64,000 nucleotides of DNA from Phycisphaerae bacterium (lineage in GTDB: Bacteria; Planctomycetota; Phycisphaerae; UBA1845). The notes below the pieces were generated by a model. The model worked only from the letters and a program-made list of their open reading frames with translations. It did not search any database and was not told where the DNA came from. The stretch lies in NCBI GenBank assembly GCA_024102815.1, contig JAGFJJ010000031.1:124001-188000 (forward strand). The letters are read 5' to 3'. Position 1 is the first letter of the stretch, and each line of letters starts with the position of its first letter. The position numbers and the translations under genes are program-made. This document shows positions 33,095 through 42,403 of the stretch, in pieces.

Positions 33095-34222
33095 CTAGCC
33101 TTCGTACAGAATTCGAGCGTGGAGCTTTCCCGCCCGGTGGATTTCTTCCAGAATCGCCACACGATCCTCGAACGGCACCTTGAGTCGATTGAGCGCTTCC
33201 AGCAGGTCGCGAACGTTGGGCAGCCGCTGTGCTTCCACATCCATGGGGACGAAGTCGTGACGCTCGAATTCCGGAATGGGTACGATGCCGTCCGGACCGG
33301 GGTTCGCCACGGTTACCGTCATGCCGCGCTGCGAGATGATGATGGGTGACAAACGCGTGTCTCCCGTGACCACGATTGTTCCCGTCTGGCGGTTGATCGT
33401 GACGCGGGCTTCATTGCTTTCCATCAGAAGCGGCGTTCGTTCGACGTCGCGGATCCACGAGGCCGGGTCACCCAACTGGTGGTCCGGGACGAGCACGACG
33501 ATGTTCTTGCTGTCCAGCGCCAGGGCGACGCGATCCACGTCTGCGGAGATGCTCAGCTCCTTGTCTACCGCCTGAGCGATCGCCGCGGCCAGCGACCAAC
33601 CCGCGTGGGCGTCATCGAGCACCAGCGTGATGTAGTGCTTTCCCGTCTCGATCCATGGATGGCGGAATCCGGCGGCGAAGAGTTCGCTGCCCCGGGCGAG
33701 CACGTTGGTCAGAACATCCTGCTCCATGCGCGCCCCGTTGCGGATGCGACCGGCCGTGGGGAGATCGTCCGAGACCTCGATCATGCCCGACGCGAATCCG
33801 AAGAGCCCCTGCACGTTCTTGTCATGATAAACCAGTGGAGTGGGGATCAATCTCCCGCCGGCGAGGCTCTTGGCGCCATGGGCCGTGACATACACGTCGA
33901 GCAGTTCTCCCTCGCGTGCCCCGTGTTCGGGAATGGTCACTTCGACCGATACGACAGCGACGTTTTTGGCGGCGGCGAGGTCATCGAGTGACGGGACGTC
34001 GGTGCCGAACCCGGCCAGCAGTGTACGAAGCTGGTCCATCGCGGGGCGATACTTGCCACCATCGCCGGTGCCGTTAAGTCCGGTCACCAGACCCATGGCG
34101 ATCAAGACGTTCGTGCCCTGACCCTGAAGGTGGGTCACGTCGCCGACGCGCACCGTGGGGATCTGCCCAAGTGCCCCGGACGGCATCAAGGCGACAAGCA
34201 GGATAACGATTCGATTCAGCAT
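33095..34222 (-). CDS. flgI: Flagellar P-ring protein FlgI
   Basis: This 375-residue protein forms the periplasmic ring around the rod. The signal peptide is MLNRIVILLVALMPSGALG. Family motifs are VRVGDVTHLQGQGTNVLIAMGLVTGLNGTGDGG, VSVEVTIPEHGAREGELLDVYVTAHGAKSLAGGRLIPTPL, and the C-terminal LPNVRDLLEALNRLKVPFEDRVAILEEIHRAGKLHARI. Presence of FlgI and FlgH shows an outer membrane. It is followed immediately by flgJ'. Confidence 0.95.
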   Translation of the reverse strand: MLNRIVILLVALMPSGALGQIPTVRVGDVTHLQGQGTNVLIAMGLVTGLNGTGDGGKYRPAMDQLRTLLAGFGTDVPSLDDLAAAKNVAVVSVEVTIPEHGAREGELLDVYVTAHGAKSLAGGRLIPTPLVYHDKNVQGLFGFASGMIEVSDDLPTAGRIRNGARMEQDVLTNVLARGSELFAAGFRHPWIETGKHYITLVLDDAHAGWSLAAAIAQAVDKELSISADVDRVALALDSKNIVVLVPDHQLGDPASWIRDVERTPLLMESNEARVTINRQTGTIVVTGDTRLSPIIISQRGMTVTVANPGPDGIVPIPEFERHDFVPMDVEAQRLPNVRDLLEALNRLKVPFEDRVAILEEIHRAGKLHARILYEG

Positions 34223-34284
34223 GGCCTTATTCGCGATTCCTGTTGAATCAATTCACTCGCACATTCAACGTTCGATTCCTTCGC

Positions 34285-35007
34285 CTAAATCGGCCGCAGC
34301 AGATCGATCAGCTTCGGAATCCAGCCGCGCTGGGACGCCGAACGAAGCGCGCCTTCGTTTTGCACGACAATCTGAAGGTCGGCGATCTGCGTGCTCAGCA
34401 CCGTGTTGTCTGCCGTAACGTCATCCTTGCGGCAGGTTCCCACGATGGTGATCTCGCTGATCTCCTCGTCATGCTGCACGCGTGCCCGTCCCTCCAGAAC
34501 GAGGGTTCCGTTCGGCTTGATATCCAGAATCTTGGCCGTCAGCCGGGTCGTGAACGTGTCCTCGCGCTTGGTGTCGCCCTTGCTGTCGAGCTTGTTCTTG
34601 AACTGGTAGTCGACGTTGGGCTTGCCGCGATCGAAAACGGCTGCGCCGACCTGTCCGCCGATGAGCTGCGGAAACATCTCGAGTTCGCTGCGCACGTCCC
34701 ACTTCTTGTCCGTCTTGAGGTCTGACTCCGCCTCAAAGCTACGCTGCTGGCGAACGATGATGGTGAGCAGGTCACCGGGGCGATACGTCTTCGGCGGCTT
34801 CACCGGCGAGGTCGTCCACGAATACTTGTCATAGACGGGATTCCGGGCCACGGCCTGCGCTTCGCGGGGCGTGACGGGCGGGGGTTCCTGGGCTTTGGCC
34901 TGCCGATCCCGCACGCCAATGGATGATGTCTGCGCCACGGCGCCGCTCGCCGTCAGGACCAGCGTGAGCGCCGCGTAAGGGATTCGGGCGGGCCGGCGAT
35001 GATTCAC
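34285..35007 (-). CDS. flgH: Flagellar L-ring protein FlgH
   Basis: This 240-residue outer-membrane ring protein has a signal peptide RIPYAALTLVLTASGAVAQ. Motifs are YRPGDLLTIIVRQQRSFEAESDLKTDKK, a central FKNKLDSKGDTKREDTFTTRLTAKILDIKPNGTLVLEGRARV, and the end STQIADLQIVVQNEGALRSASQRGWIPKLIDLL. A classical lipobox Cys is not evident, unlike proteobacterial FlgH. GTG 35007 overlaps the flgA stop (GTGA) and has GAGAGGAA upstream, so this start is preferred over longer frames. Confidence 0.93.
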   Translation of the reverse strand: MNHRRPARIPYAALTLVLTASGAVAQTSSIGVRDRQAKAQEPPPVTPREAQAVARNPVYDKYSWTTSPVKPPKTYRPGDLLTIIVRQQRSFEAESDLKTDKKWDVRSELEMFPQLIGGQVGAAVFDRGKPNVDYQFKNKLDSKGDTKREDTFTTRLTAKILDIKPNGTLVLEGRARVQHDEEISEITIVGTCRKDDVTADNTVLSTQIADLQIVVQNEGALRSASQRGWIPKLIDLLRPI

Positions 35008-36164
35008 GGTGCATTCCTCTCCGTGGATGCCAAACGGGTCGAAGATCCTGCCGATTCGCCGATGCGCACCACGCCCGGACCGGTTACAACCGCGTCGTAT
35101 TGCACGCGGCGCGCATCCGCGGCGCGTACCGGGACGCTCTCGCCGAGGAGCCCATCCGCTTCCGCCCTTCCGCTGGTGACGATCGTCACCGCCCCGGAAA
35201 CACACTCCAACGTGACGAGCTCTCCCCGACGAACCAACGGGACCGGCTCAAACTGGTCCGCGGTAAGCAGCGTTCCCTGGGGGATGAACCGCTTAGCGCG
35301 CTGCCCGACGACCGTGGCGGGGTCGTCCGTCCACGGCGCGTCGAGCCGATCGACAATGACTTCCGAAACGGTCAGGTCGGACGTCTGTACGGTTGCACCC
35401 TGATTAATGGCCTTCGCCGCCGAGACGAATTCGCGGCGCAAGGTGACTTGCGTGACAAGGGGCACGGTCTGCACGATCCGCCCGTCGTTGGTAACGTCGA
35501 TCTCCAGGGGGGTCAGTCCCAGCGGCGAGCCGCCGCGGCGACGAATCTGAAATCCGAAGGGAGGGCTGGTCAGATCGAGCACCTGGTCGGAGGCGCGATC
35601 AAAGACCACATCGATCGATCCGCCGTATCGACCGAGTTCGTCAGTCAGGTGCTGCTTAACGGCCTGTCGCAGTGTCCGGGCGTCGGATTCAACTTGCCGT
35701 CCGGTGGCTCCGGCTTCGCCCGAGCCGGCGTCCGGGAGACGGGTCTTCGCGGACTCCCGGCCGGAGTCGGCCTGCCTTGCGCCCGTCGTGGGGCGTCGGA
35801 CGGTGCAGCGCGTTGCTCCATTCAAGGTTAGTGTCGCCAAGTTGGCACCGGATTTGGACAGGGCGGCACGAACCGCGTCAAGTGCGATGATCCGTGAACC
35901 CCCCGCGGGCGGGGCCTGGGCGATATGGATGTTGCTCAATTTCTCAGCCTCGTCGCGATCCAATCCCTGCAAATCCGCCATGTCGATGAGCCGAACCGAA
36001 TCGTCGACCACGACTGCCTCGGACCACAAGCGAATGGACCCGGCCCGAGCCGGTGCCGCAGCGAGTATCACCGCGGTGTATGCGATCGCTGCGCCAGCCC
36101 ACCGGTTCGGCGTGCCTCCCTGCACGCGTCTGCCGGTGTGAGAATGGCAATCCTTGCACGTCAT
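35004..36164 (-). CDS. flgA: Flagella basal body P-ring formation protein FlgA
   Basis: This is a 386-residue periplasmic chaperone for P-ring assembly. A leader (GAAIAYTAVILAAAPARAG) precedes an N-terminal domain. The C-terminal SAF/AFP-like part is clear: VSAAKAINQGATVQTSDLTVSEV, VVGQRAKRFIPQGTLLTADQFEPVPLVRRGELVTLECVSGAVTIVTSGRAEADGLLGESVPVRAADARRVQYDAVV. It is longer than E. coli FlgA (about 220) because of an added N-terminal domain, as in other phyla. ATG 36164 is used; ATG 36212 is a possible earlier start. It is followed by flgH with a GTGA overlap. Confidence 0.9.
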   Translation of the reverse strand: MTCKDCHSHTGRRVQGGTPNRWAGAAIAYTAVILAAAPARAGSIRLWSEAVVVDDSVRLIDMADLQGLDRDEAEKLSNIHIAQAPPAGGSRIIALDAVRAALSKSGANLATLTLNGATRCTVRRPTTGARQADSGRESAKTRLPDAGSGEAGATGRQVESDARTLRQAVKQHLTDELGRYGGSIDVVFDRASDQVLDLTSPPFGFQIRRRGGSPLGLTPLEIDVTNDGRIVQTVPLVTQVTLRREFVSAAKAINQGATVQTSDLTVSEVIVDRLDAPWTDDPATVVGQRAKRFIPQGTLLTADQFEPVPLVRRGELVTLECVSGAVTIVTSGRAEADGLLGESVPVRAADARRVQYDAVVTGPGVVRIGESAGSSTRLASTERNAP

Positions 36165-36241
36165 ACGAGCGTCCTGCTCCGTTTGCGGCGGGAGAATCCG
36201 CTTCTCCCGCAAGCCCTCAATTCATCCTGTCAACGCGCCGT

Positions 36242-37051
36242 CTACGCCCGGCGAAGGTTCGACACGATCTGGAGCGATTGGTCAGCGCTCTGGATCGACT
36301 GACTGTTCAGTTCGAATGCCCGCTGTGTGGTGATCAGGTCGATCAGTTCCCGCACGGGGTCGACGTTACTCAGTTCCAATTGCCCCTGACGTACGGTTCC
36401 CAGTCCGTCCGTCTGCGGCGTTCCCGTGAGGGGTGTGCCGGAGGCGTCCGTTTCGATGTACAGATTCCGCCCGATCTGTTTGAGGCCCTCGGGGTTGACA
36501 AAGCGGGCGAGCTCAATCTGCCCGATCGCGTTGAGCGTCGAGGTTCCCTGCTGGCGGACGCGGACCTCGCCGTTGCCGCCGACGACGACTTCGAGGGCGT
36601 CATCGGGAATCGAGATGGGGGGGTCCAGGACCGGTCCGCTGCTGCTGCCCAGCACGACGTTGCCTTCAGCATTTCGGGCGAAGTCGCCGGCTCGCGTGTA
36701 CGCGGTGATCTCGTTACCGTCGTGGATCGTGAGCACCTGAAAGAACCCGTCGCCCTCGATCAGCCAGTCCAGAGGCCGATCGGTGGGGTCCACGGAGCCT
36801 GGTGCGAAATTGAGCTGTGTGCCCGATACCGCCACTCCGGTTCCCACGAGAATGCCGTGCGGAACCGGCTCATCCTGTGCGTTGAGCACGCCCGGCTCGC
36901 GTTTGACCTGATACAACAGGTCCTCGAAATTGACCCGCGAGCGTTTGAAGCCCACCGTGTTGATGTTGGCCAGATTGTTGGCCACCACGTTGAGCTTCTC
37001 GTCAAGGGCCCGCATGCCAGAGGCTGCTGCATGTAGCGCCGTTACCGCCAT
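36242..37051 (-). CDS. flgG: Flagellar distal rod protein FlgG
   Basis: This is a 269-residue rod protein: MAVTALHAAASGMRALDEKLNVVANNLANINTVGFKRSRVNFEDLLYQ is the FlgG axial signature. Residues near 95-115 (PLDWLIEGDGFFQVLTIHDGNEITAYTRAGDF) are the rod/hook core, and the end DLITTQRAFELNSQSIQSADQSLQIVSNLRR is the conserved C-terminal helix. It follows flgF by 13 bases. Confidence 0.95.
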   Translation of the reverse strand: MAVTALHAAASGMRALDEKLNVVANNLANINTVGFKRSRVNFEDLLYQVKREPGVLNAQDEPVPHGILVGTGVAVSGTQLNFAPGSVDPTDRPLDWLIEGDGFFQVLTIHDGNEITAYTRAGDFARNAEGNVVLGSSSGPVLDPPISIPDDALEVVVGGNGEVRVRQQGTSTLNAIGQIELARFVNPEGLKQIGRNLYIETDASGTPLTGTPQTDGLGTVRQGQLELSNVDPVRELIDLITTQRAFELNSQSIQSADQSLQIVSNLRRA

Positions 37052-37064
37052 ATCCCGTCAACTC

Positions 37065-37832
37065 CTAGGCGACCCGTCCAACGGTCGAAACCGCCTGCCC
37101 GGTCACCTGGTCCTGAAGCTGCACCAGCGTTGCGTTGAGCTGATACGCCCGCGACGCCTCGATCATCATGGCCAGTCCCTTCAGCGGATCGTAGTTCGAC
37201 GACTCGCGCGACTCGGATCGCAGATGCGCCGGAACCGGCTGCATCTCCGCTACCCCCGCGTCGAAGAGATTCTCACCGAACTTGCGCATTGACTGGCGAT
37301 TGCCTGTGTCATGGAGGCCGAGTTGTCCGACGACTTCGTTCCGTTGACGGATCGTTCCGTCATCGGAGATACGCACCGTGCCACCCGCCGGATCGAGCTG
37401 GATGGTCGCCCCGTCCGCATCGAGCACCCGCCACCGACCACCGCCGGTCGATAGCACGAGTTCGCCGTTCAGGTTCATGGTGAACTCGCCGTCTCTCGTG
37501 TACCGGGTTGCGGTTCCATCGCTGACTGCGAAGAAGCCGTCTCCTTCGATAGCCACGTCCAGAGCTCGATTGGTGCGCTCGATGTTCCCCTGGGCGAAGT
37601 TGTGGAAGGTCGGCATGACCTCTGCGCCCCCGGACATTCCGTCCAGGACGGGATGCGAAAAGCCAAACCCGTCCACGGATTCGCGACTCTCAACGGGCCG
37701 AGCCATGACCACGGCGAGGTCTTCCTTGAATCCCGTCGTTTGGGCGTTGGCCAGGTTGTTGGCGTGCAGCGTCTGGCGAAGATCGTTGATCTTCATACCC
37801 GCCGCTGAAAGCCAGAATCCGTAGCTGCTCAT
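37065..37832 (-). CDS. flgF: Flagellar proximal rod protein FlgF
   Basis: This 255-residue rod protein is related to FlgG but distinct. The N-terminus SSYGFWLSAAGMKINDLRQTLHANNLANAQTTGFKEDLAVV, the central NRALDVAIEGDGFFAVSDGTATRYTRDGEF and the end GLAMMIEASRAYQLNATLVQLQDQVTGQAVSTVGRVA are typical. It is the first recognised gene of the minus-strand flagellar cluster. Only a small unknown ORF precedes it, 4 bases upstream. Confidence 0.93.
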   Translation of the reverse strand: MSSYGFWLSAAGMKINDLRQTLHANNLANAQTTGFKEDLAVVMARPVESRESVDGFGFSHPVLDGMSGGAEVMPTFHNFAQGNIERTNRALDVAIEGDGFFAVSDGTATRYTRDGEFTMNLNGELVLSTGGGRWRVLDADGATIQLDPAGGTVRISDDGTIRQRNEVVGQLGLHDTGNRQSMRKFGENLFDAGVAEMQPVPAHLRSESRESSNYDPLKGLAMMIEASRAYQLNATLVQLQDQVTGQAVSTVGRVA

Positions 37833-37836
37833 GGCC

Positions 37837-38124
37837 CTACTTCCGCCTGTCCGCCTCGGCCGTTCCCGCCGGAGGCGGGGGCCGCAAACCTGGATCGCTC
37901 ACACGTTCATCGTTCGCGGCGATGCCGTAATGCTCCGCCACCGCTTGAGCCGTCTGCCTGCGGACCAAACGGCCGATGCCGGCCCAGTCGAGTGCCAGAT
38001 CGTTGACACGTGTGCGAGTCGGATGATCCTGGCCCGTCCGCGGCATCCTGCTGACTCCTGCACGCTCCACCCATGGAGCGATTTCCAATCCCCGGCCTGC
38101 CGCATAGGACAAGGCGCGTGCCAT
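37837..38124 (-). CDS. Small hypothetical protein at the head of the flagellar cluster
   Basis: This 95-codon frame ends 4 bases before flgF, and its last codons (GGCGGAAGTAG) would supply the flgF ribosome-binding site. ATG 38124 has AAGGTGGG close upstream. The predicted product is basic and helical in the middle (RVNDLALDWAGIGRLVRRQTAQAVAEHYGIA) with a Pro-rich tail. No family was recognised. Tight spacing with flgF supports a real gene, but coding quality is unproven. Confidence 0.4.
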   Translation of the reverse strand: MARALSYAAGRGLEIAPWVERAGVSRMPRTGQDHPTRTRVNDLALDWAGIGRLVRRQTAQAVAEHYGIAANDERVSDPGLRPPPPAGTAEADRRK

Positions 38125-38314
38125 CCCACCTTGACCATGGAACGAACGGCGATGTGCGGGTACACCTTGGTTGCCGTAAGTAGCTTACTGGAAGAGATTT
38201 ACATCAATCGGAAAAACTCACTGTCTTCGGATTGCGGGTAGCACACGGGGTCGGATGATTCGCGCAGCAATTGCAGGCGGTCGGCAAGGATCGCGCGTGA
38301 GCGATAGTGCGCGA

Positions 38315-38332
38315 AGGCTCGAACGCGAGCCT
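38315..38332 (-). terminator. Hairpin between the EIIA gene and the flagellar cluster
   Basis: AGGCTCG (38315-38321) and CGAGCCT (38326-38332) make a perfect 7-bp stem with a 4-base loop, 65 bases beyond the EIIA stop, without a U-tract. The 272-base gap 38125-38396 also holds the palindrome GTAAG-TAG-CTTAC (38176-38188). No convincing sigma-28, sigma-54 or sigma-70 promoter for the flagellar genes was found there. Confidence 0.35.
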
Positions 38333-38396
38333 CGCGTGAGGTCTCGTTTTCGACTCGCAATCGAGCGATTCGATCAAATCGTCACGGGGAACCGAA

Positions 38397-38855
38397 TCAG
38401 TCCTGTTCGTGCAGGCGAATGGCCTCGTAGAGCTGGGCCGGGGTGGTCGCCTCACTGACCGCCATCCGCAGGCTGGGTTTGAGCCACATGCGACTGATGT
38501 GGGCGAGGGCCTGAATGTGCGGACCGGTCTGGTCGATCGGGCTTACCAGGAGGATAATCAACTCGCAGGGCAAGCGGTCAGCGCTGGCAAAATCAATGGG
38601 TGTGTCTGCCTTGCCCACGGCCATGACCAACTGTGAGCAGGTGCGGGCCTTGCCGTGAGGGACAGCCAATCCATGACCGATGCCCGTGGAGCGTACCCGT
38701 TCGCGATCGAGCACGGCGCGGAGCACCTCGTCGCGATCGCCGATGCGCTGCCCGCGATGGAGCACGTCGACGAGTTCCGTGATCGCGGCGGTCTTGTCCT
38801 TGGCCTCGAGAGGAACTCGTAGGCTGTCCTCGCTGAGAATGTCCGAAATCTTCAT
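38397..38855 (-). CDS. PTS EIIA-like protein (PtsN/fructose type)
   Basis: This is a 152-residue PTS EIIA domain of the mannitol/fructose/nitrogen class. The phospho-accepting His lies in GIGHGLAVPHGKAR. Other marks are the N-terminal KISDILSEDSLRVPLEAKDKTAAITELVDVL and LIILLVSPIDQTGPHIQALAHISRML-like segment. There is no membrane EIIC domain or HPr gene nearby, so it is probably regulatory like PtsN rather than a sugar transporter. It stands alone between a glycosyltransferase and the flagellar cluster. ATG 38855 has a weak ribosome-binding site. Confidence 0.88.
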   Translation of the reverse strand: MKISDILSEDSLRVPLEAKDKTAAITELVDVLHRGQRIGDRDEVLRAVLDRERVRSTGIGHGLAVPHGKARTCSQLVMAVGKADTPIDFASADRLPCELIILLVSPIDQTGPHIQALAHISRMWLKPSLRMAVSEATTPAQLYEAIRLHEQD

Positions 38856-38988
38856 AATGCTTGCCGGTTTGGGGACAAAACCGCCATTGTAACGCATTCG
38901 TCCGCGATCAGGAAGACGCGACAGAAGGCCGAAACCCACGGGGGCCGGAGATCCTCGCTGCGGGGACTGGCCAAGCAATACGGGCGTT

Positions 38989-41076
38989 TCAGGGCGCGGT
39001 TTGGGACTCGATCCTGGCCAGCATGGTGCGTGCCTCGGCATCGTCCGGGCGGACGCGAAGCAGCTCGCGGAGGTGGTAGCGGACCTGGTCGAGGTTCCCT
39101 TGGCGGGCAAAGAGCCCGGCCAGATTGTAATGCGTGTCAGCGTGGTCGGGGCTCGTGGCGAGGGCGGACTCATACTGTTGGCGGGCTTCGTCGATGCGCC
39201 CCTCCTTGACGTAAATGGCGGCGAGGTTGTTGCGCGCATCGACGTGATCCGGCCGAAGAGCGATCGCGGCTTCGAAATGCCGCCGCGCGGCGTCCAGGTT
39301 ACCCTGTCGGCGGCGGATCAGACCGACAAAGTAGTGTGTGTCTGCGTGATTGGGAACTTGTTCGAGTACGGCAAGGAAGTGATCGAGCGCTGAATCCGCG
39401 TCGCCCTGTTTGGCGAGGGCAAGGCCAAGTCCGTAGTGAGCTTCAGGCGAGCCGGGACGAAGCGTGAGGGCTCGGCGGTGCTGTGCGGCGGCTTCTTCGA
39501 AGCGGTTCTCTTCCAGAAGGGCGTTCCCGAGGTTTGTTCGGGTTATCGCCTCGGGCTGAAATCCGGCGGGAAGAACCGGCCAGTTTGATGCCACCGCGAC
39601 GACGACGGCGAAACCAGCGCCGACAGCAAGTTCCGTGTATCGGCGGCGGCGGACCAGGCCGGGCAAAATCGTCAGCCCCGCGGCAGCCAGCAGCGCCAGT
39701 GGGGCAGCCATCGGATGCCGGAAGCGGGCGAAGACGAAGAAAAGGGAAATACTGGCGGCCAGTGCCAAAAGAATGGCATAAAGGACCAGCAGGTCGGACC
39801 ATCGTTTGCGTGTAAGCCAGGCGCCCATCGCGGCCACGGGAAGCAACACGCCCCAATGCCAGAACGGCACCAAGACAGCGAGGATGCTGGAATCGGACGC
39901 GTACGCTTCGATGGCTTCGGTGTCCGGGACTTCGGCCTTGTTCCACACCAGCATCCATTTTCGCGCAAGCAGTCCCGCCCATTGCACGGGTGATTCTCGA
40001 AGGAATCGCATACCCTGATCGAACCAGTACCGGGACACCTCGGCCGGTGCAAGTTCACGACCCAGTGCCTCTTGCGCAAGAACGGTGGCGTCATCCGCTT
40101 CCTGGCTGGCGTTGCCACCGAAACCGCGAAGGGGCTGGTACAGGCCCGAGGCTCCGGCGTGGTTGCCGATGTAGAAGTTCACACCCATGTTCGACGCCGT
40201 GGGCAGCGGAACGCCGCCGATCGAATAGTTGCGCCAGGCGACCGGCGTGAGGATCACGAGGAATGCGATGACAATTACGGCGGTCGACGTCAGCGCCCCA
40301 CGCCAGGACACGCGGGAAGACTCCGCCGCCAGGAACCTGCCAGAGGGCGGTTCATCGTTGTGGGCGTCAATCGGCACGGCAGGCGTTGAGACAGACGTGC
40401 GTGGCCGCAGCAGAACGGCAAGCACGACGATCGGCAGGAGAACGACTGCGTTCTCACGTGTGAGCACGAGCAATCCGAGCAGCGCGCCGGTTGCCGCAGA
40501 CCAGAACAGGCTCTTCGCCGTGTGGATTCTCGTGAGGGAGAAGAGCATGAGGACGAGCAGTACCAAGGCAATCGCCGCTTTCTGGATGATCAGGTCGAAG
40601 AAAATGGCGGGTGGATACAGGGCAAGCAGAAGTCCCGAGAGGACTCCCGTTCGAAAGTCAAAGAAGTGTCGGCCGACCGGCACGAGCATCGCACATGCCG
40701 CGGCCCCCAGCACCACCTGGACGCATCGAACGATCAGCGGCCAGATGCCGAATACACTGTAGAGCAACCCAACGGAGTAGGGGTAAAGTGGCGCCTGATA
40801 GAAAACCTCCCGACCCAGCCAGTCGCCAGCAGCAATCTCCCTTGCCCACTGGTCGTAGGCCCGGGCATCGCCCATCAGGACGCTGAGAAGCGGGGAATCG
40901 GCCAAAGTAAACAGTGCAAGGACACGGACGAGAAGGCCGAGGGCAAAAACCGCCAGCGCGGCGTTCCAGATGGATGGTGGGGAGGTTTGACCATCGGAGC
41001 GGACGGCACGGATCTTGTCCCGCGGGCGCCTCCCAAGGTCTGGGCGCATGCTGTTCTTGCGCCGTTTCACGGACAT
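38989..41076 (-). CDS. GT39-like membrane glycosyltransferase with C-terminal TPR domain
   Basis: This is a 695-residue protein. The N-terminal two-thirds has about ten transmembrane helices and the lipid-linked mannosyltransferase pattern, with an early acidic loop (GDARAYDQWAREIAAGDWLGREVFYQAPLYPY) matching the GT39/PMT_2 superfamily. The last 200 residues are at least five TPR units (NLGNALLEENRFEEAAAQHRRALTLRPGSPEAH and following). It probably transfers a sugar from a polyprenyl donor to a protein or lipid acceptor, with the TPR part binding the acceptor or a partner. ATG 41076 (MSVKRRKNS) is used; ATG 41049 is an alternative. Confidence 0.8.
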   Translation of the reverse strand: MSVKRRKNSMRPDLGRRPRDKIRAVRSDGQTSPPSIWNAALAVFALGLLVRVLALFTLADSPLLSVLMGDARAYDQWAREIAAGDWLGREVFYQAPLYPYSVGLLYSVFGIWPLIVRCVQVVLGAAACAMLVPVGRHFFDFRTGVLSGLLLALYPPAIFFDLIIQKAAIALVLLVLMLFSLTRIHTAKSLFWSAATGALLGLLVLTRENAVVLLPIVVLAVLLRPRTSVSTPAVPIDAHNDEPPSGRFLAAESSRVSWRGALTSTAVIVIAFLVILTPVAWRNYSIGGVPLPTASNMGVNFYIGNHAGASGLYQPLRGFGGNASQEADDATVLAQEALGRELAPAEVSRYWFDQGMRFLRESPVQWAGLLARKWMLVWNKAEVPDTEAIEAYASDSSILAVLVPFWHWGVLLPVAAMGAWLTRKRWSDLLVLYAILLALAASISLFFVFARFRHPMAAPLALLAAAGLTILPGLVRRRRYTELAVGAGFAVVVAVASNWPVLPAGFQPEAITRTNLGNALLEENRFEEAAAQHRRALTLRPGSPEAHYGLGLALAKQGDADSALDHFLAVLEQVPNHADTHYFVGLIRRRQGNLDAARRHFEAAIALRPDHVDARNNLAAIYVKEGRIDEARQQYESALATSPDHADTHYNLAGLFARQGNLDQVRYHLRELLRVRPDDAEARTMLARIESQTAP

Positions 41077-41350
41077 CCTCCGGCCGAACGCGAAATGCAA
41101 GGATCGACGCAAAAGCGCAGTTGGAAGACTGTCGGCCGGTCCGCCGTGTGATGTGAACGAGGCGCCCGGTTTCGTGACGGCCCTCTGACCTGCCGTGACA
41201 ATAACATACAAGTTCCGACGACTGCGTTCAAGAGGCAGGAACGTAGCGGACTCATCGGCAGGAGGTATCGGAGAGTTCCGGTTCGGCGGTCAAGATTCGC
41301 CGGGTGCGTTGGCGTGCGATCCGCCCGGGGTCGGTCTAGGATCACTTTCC

Positions 41351-42391
41351 ATGGCCGCAATTGAAGTCCGCAATCTTCGAAAGACCTACCGGGTGGTCCA
41401 AAAGCCCCAAGGGCTCGCCGCTTCGTTGAAGGCGTTGTTTGTGCGTCGTTACAAGGAGGTGCGCGCCGTCGGCGGGATCGATTTTACGATTGAACCAGGC
41501 GAGATGGTGGGCTTCCTCGGCCCCAACGGTGCCGGAAAGACCACCACGCTGAAAATGCTCAGTGGGCTGATCTACCCCACCGGCGGGGAAGCGAAGGTAC
41601 TCGGGTTCGTTCCCTGGGAGCGCAAGAACGCCTATCGCCGGCAGTTCGCCCTGTTGATGGGGCAGAAAAACCAGCTCTGGTGGGATCTGCCCGCGTCCGA
41701 GTCGTTTCGCCTGCACAAGGAAATCTACGACATCGAGGAGCGGAAGTTCCTTGCCGTGCAGGAGGAGCTTACCACGCTGCTGAATGTCCAGGGACTTCTG
41801 GACCAGCCGGTGCGCGAACTCAGCCTGGGCGAGCGAATGAAAATGGAGCTGATCGCAGCCCTGCTTCACTCGCCGCAGATTCTCTTCCTGGACGAGCCGA
41901 CGATTGGACTGGATGTGGTGGCACAGTCAGCCATTCGGCGCTGCCTCCGCGAATACAATGAGCGGCGAAGAGTCACGGTACTCCTGACCAGCCACTACAT
42001 GCAGGACATCGAAGCGCTGTGCGACCGCGTCATGGTGATCAACCACGGCCGCCTCGTGCATGACGGTCCGCTGGCCGAGATCGTGTCACGATTCTCGGCC
42101 TACAAACTGCTTACACTCCGATTCGCCGACGGCGTCTTCCCCGAGTCGATCCGTGAGTTCGGAGAGGTGGTTGCGCTCCGTCCGCCGGAGGTAACCTTGC
42201 GTCTGCCACGCGCTGAATCCGCACGGCGGGCAGGGGAAATCCTGCGGACCTTCGACGTGATCGATTTGCGGGTGGGCGATCCACCGATTGAGGAAGTCAT
42301 CTCGGCCGTGTTTGCGGAGAGCGCTGCGGAACCGGGAGAGACTCGCTCGCCCCGGCGAGGAGTCCAGGAGATTGGGCAGGGGTCGATCTGA
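41351..42391 (+). CDS. ABC-2 exporter ATPase (COG4586 type)
   Basis: This 346-residue ABC ATPase has Walker A GPNGAGKTT, the signature LSLGERMKME (LSLGE in place of LSGGQ), Walker B ILFLDEPTIGLD and the switch His in LLTSHYMQ. The long N-terminal strand with FVRRYKEVRAVGGIDFTIEPGE and the MGQKNQLWWDLPASESF segment are typical of the COG4586 group, which works with two ABC-2 permeases. It is followed by both permease genes in order, 12 and 5 bases apart. The exported substrate is unknown. The neighbouring CgeB-like glycosyltransferases hint at a glycan or glycolipid, but this is only positional. Confidence 0.9.
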   Translation: MAAIEVRNLRKTYRVVQKPQGLAASLKALFVRRYKEVRAVGGIDFTIEPGEMVGFLGPNGAGKTTTLKMLSGLIYPTGGEAKVLGFVPWERKNAYRRQFALLMGQKNQLWWDLPASESFRLHKEIYDIEERKFLAVQEELTTLLNVQGLLDQPVRELSLGERMKMELIAALLHSPQILFLDEPTIGLDVVAQSAIRRCLREYNERRRVTVLLTSHYMQDIEALCDRVMVINHGRLVHDGPLAEIVSRFSAYKLLTLRFADGVFPESIREFGEVVALRPPEVTLRLPRAESARRAGEILRTFDVIDLRVGDPPIEEVISAVFAESAAEPGETRSPRRGVQEIGQGSI

Positions 42392-42403
42392 GGAGGCGGA
42401 AGT

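Noticed and set aside
38125-38396. Sigma-28 or sigma-54 promoter for the flagellar cluster
   Set aside because: No pair of boxes with acceptable spacing was found on the minus strand.
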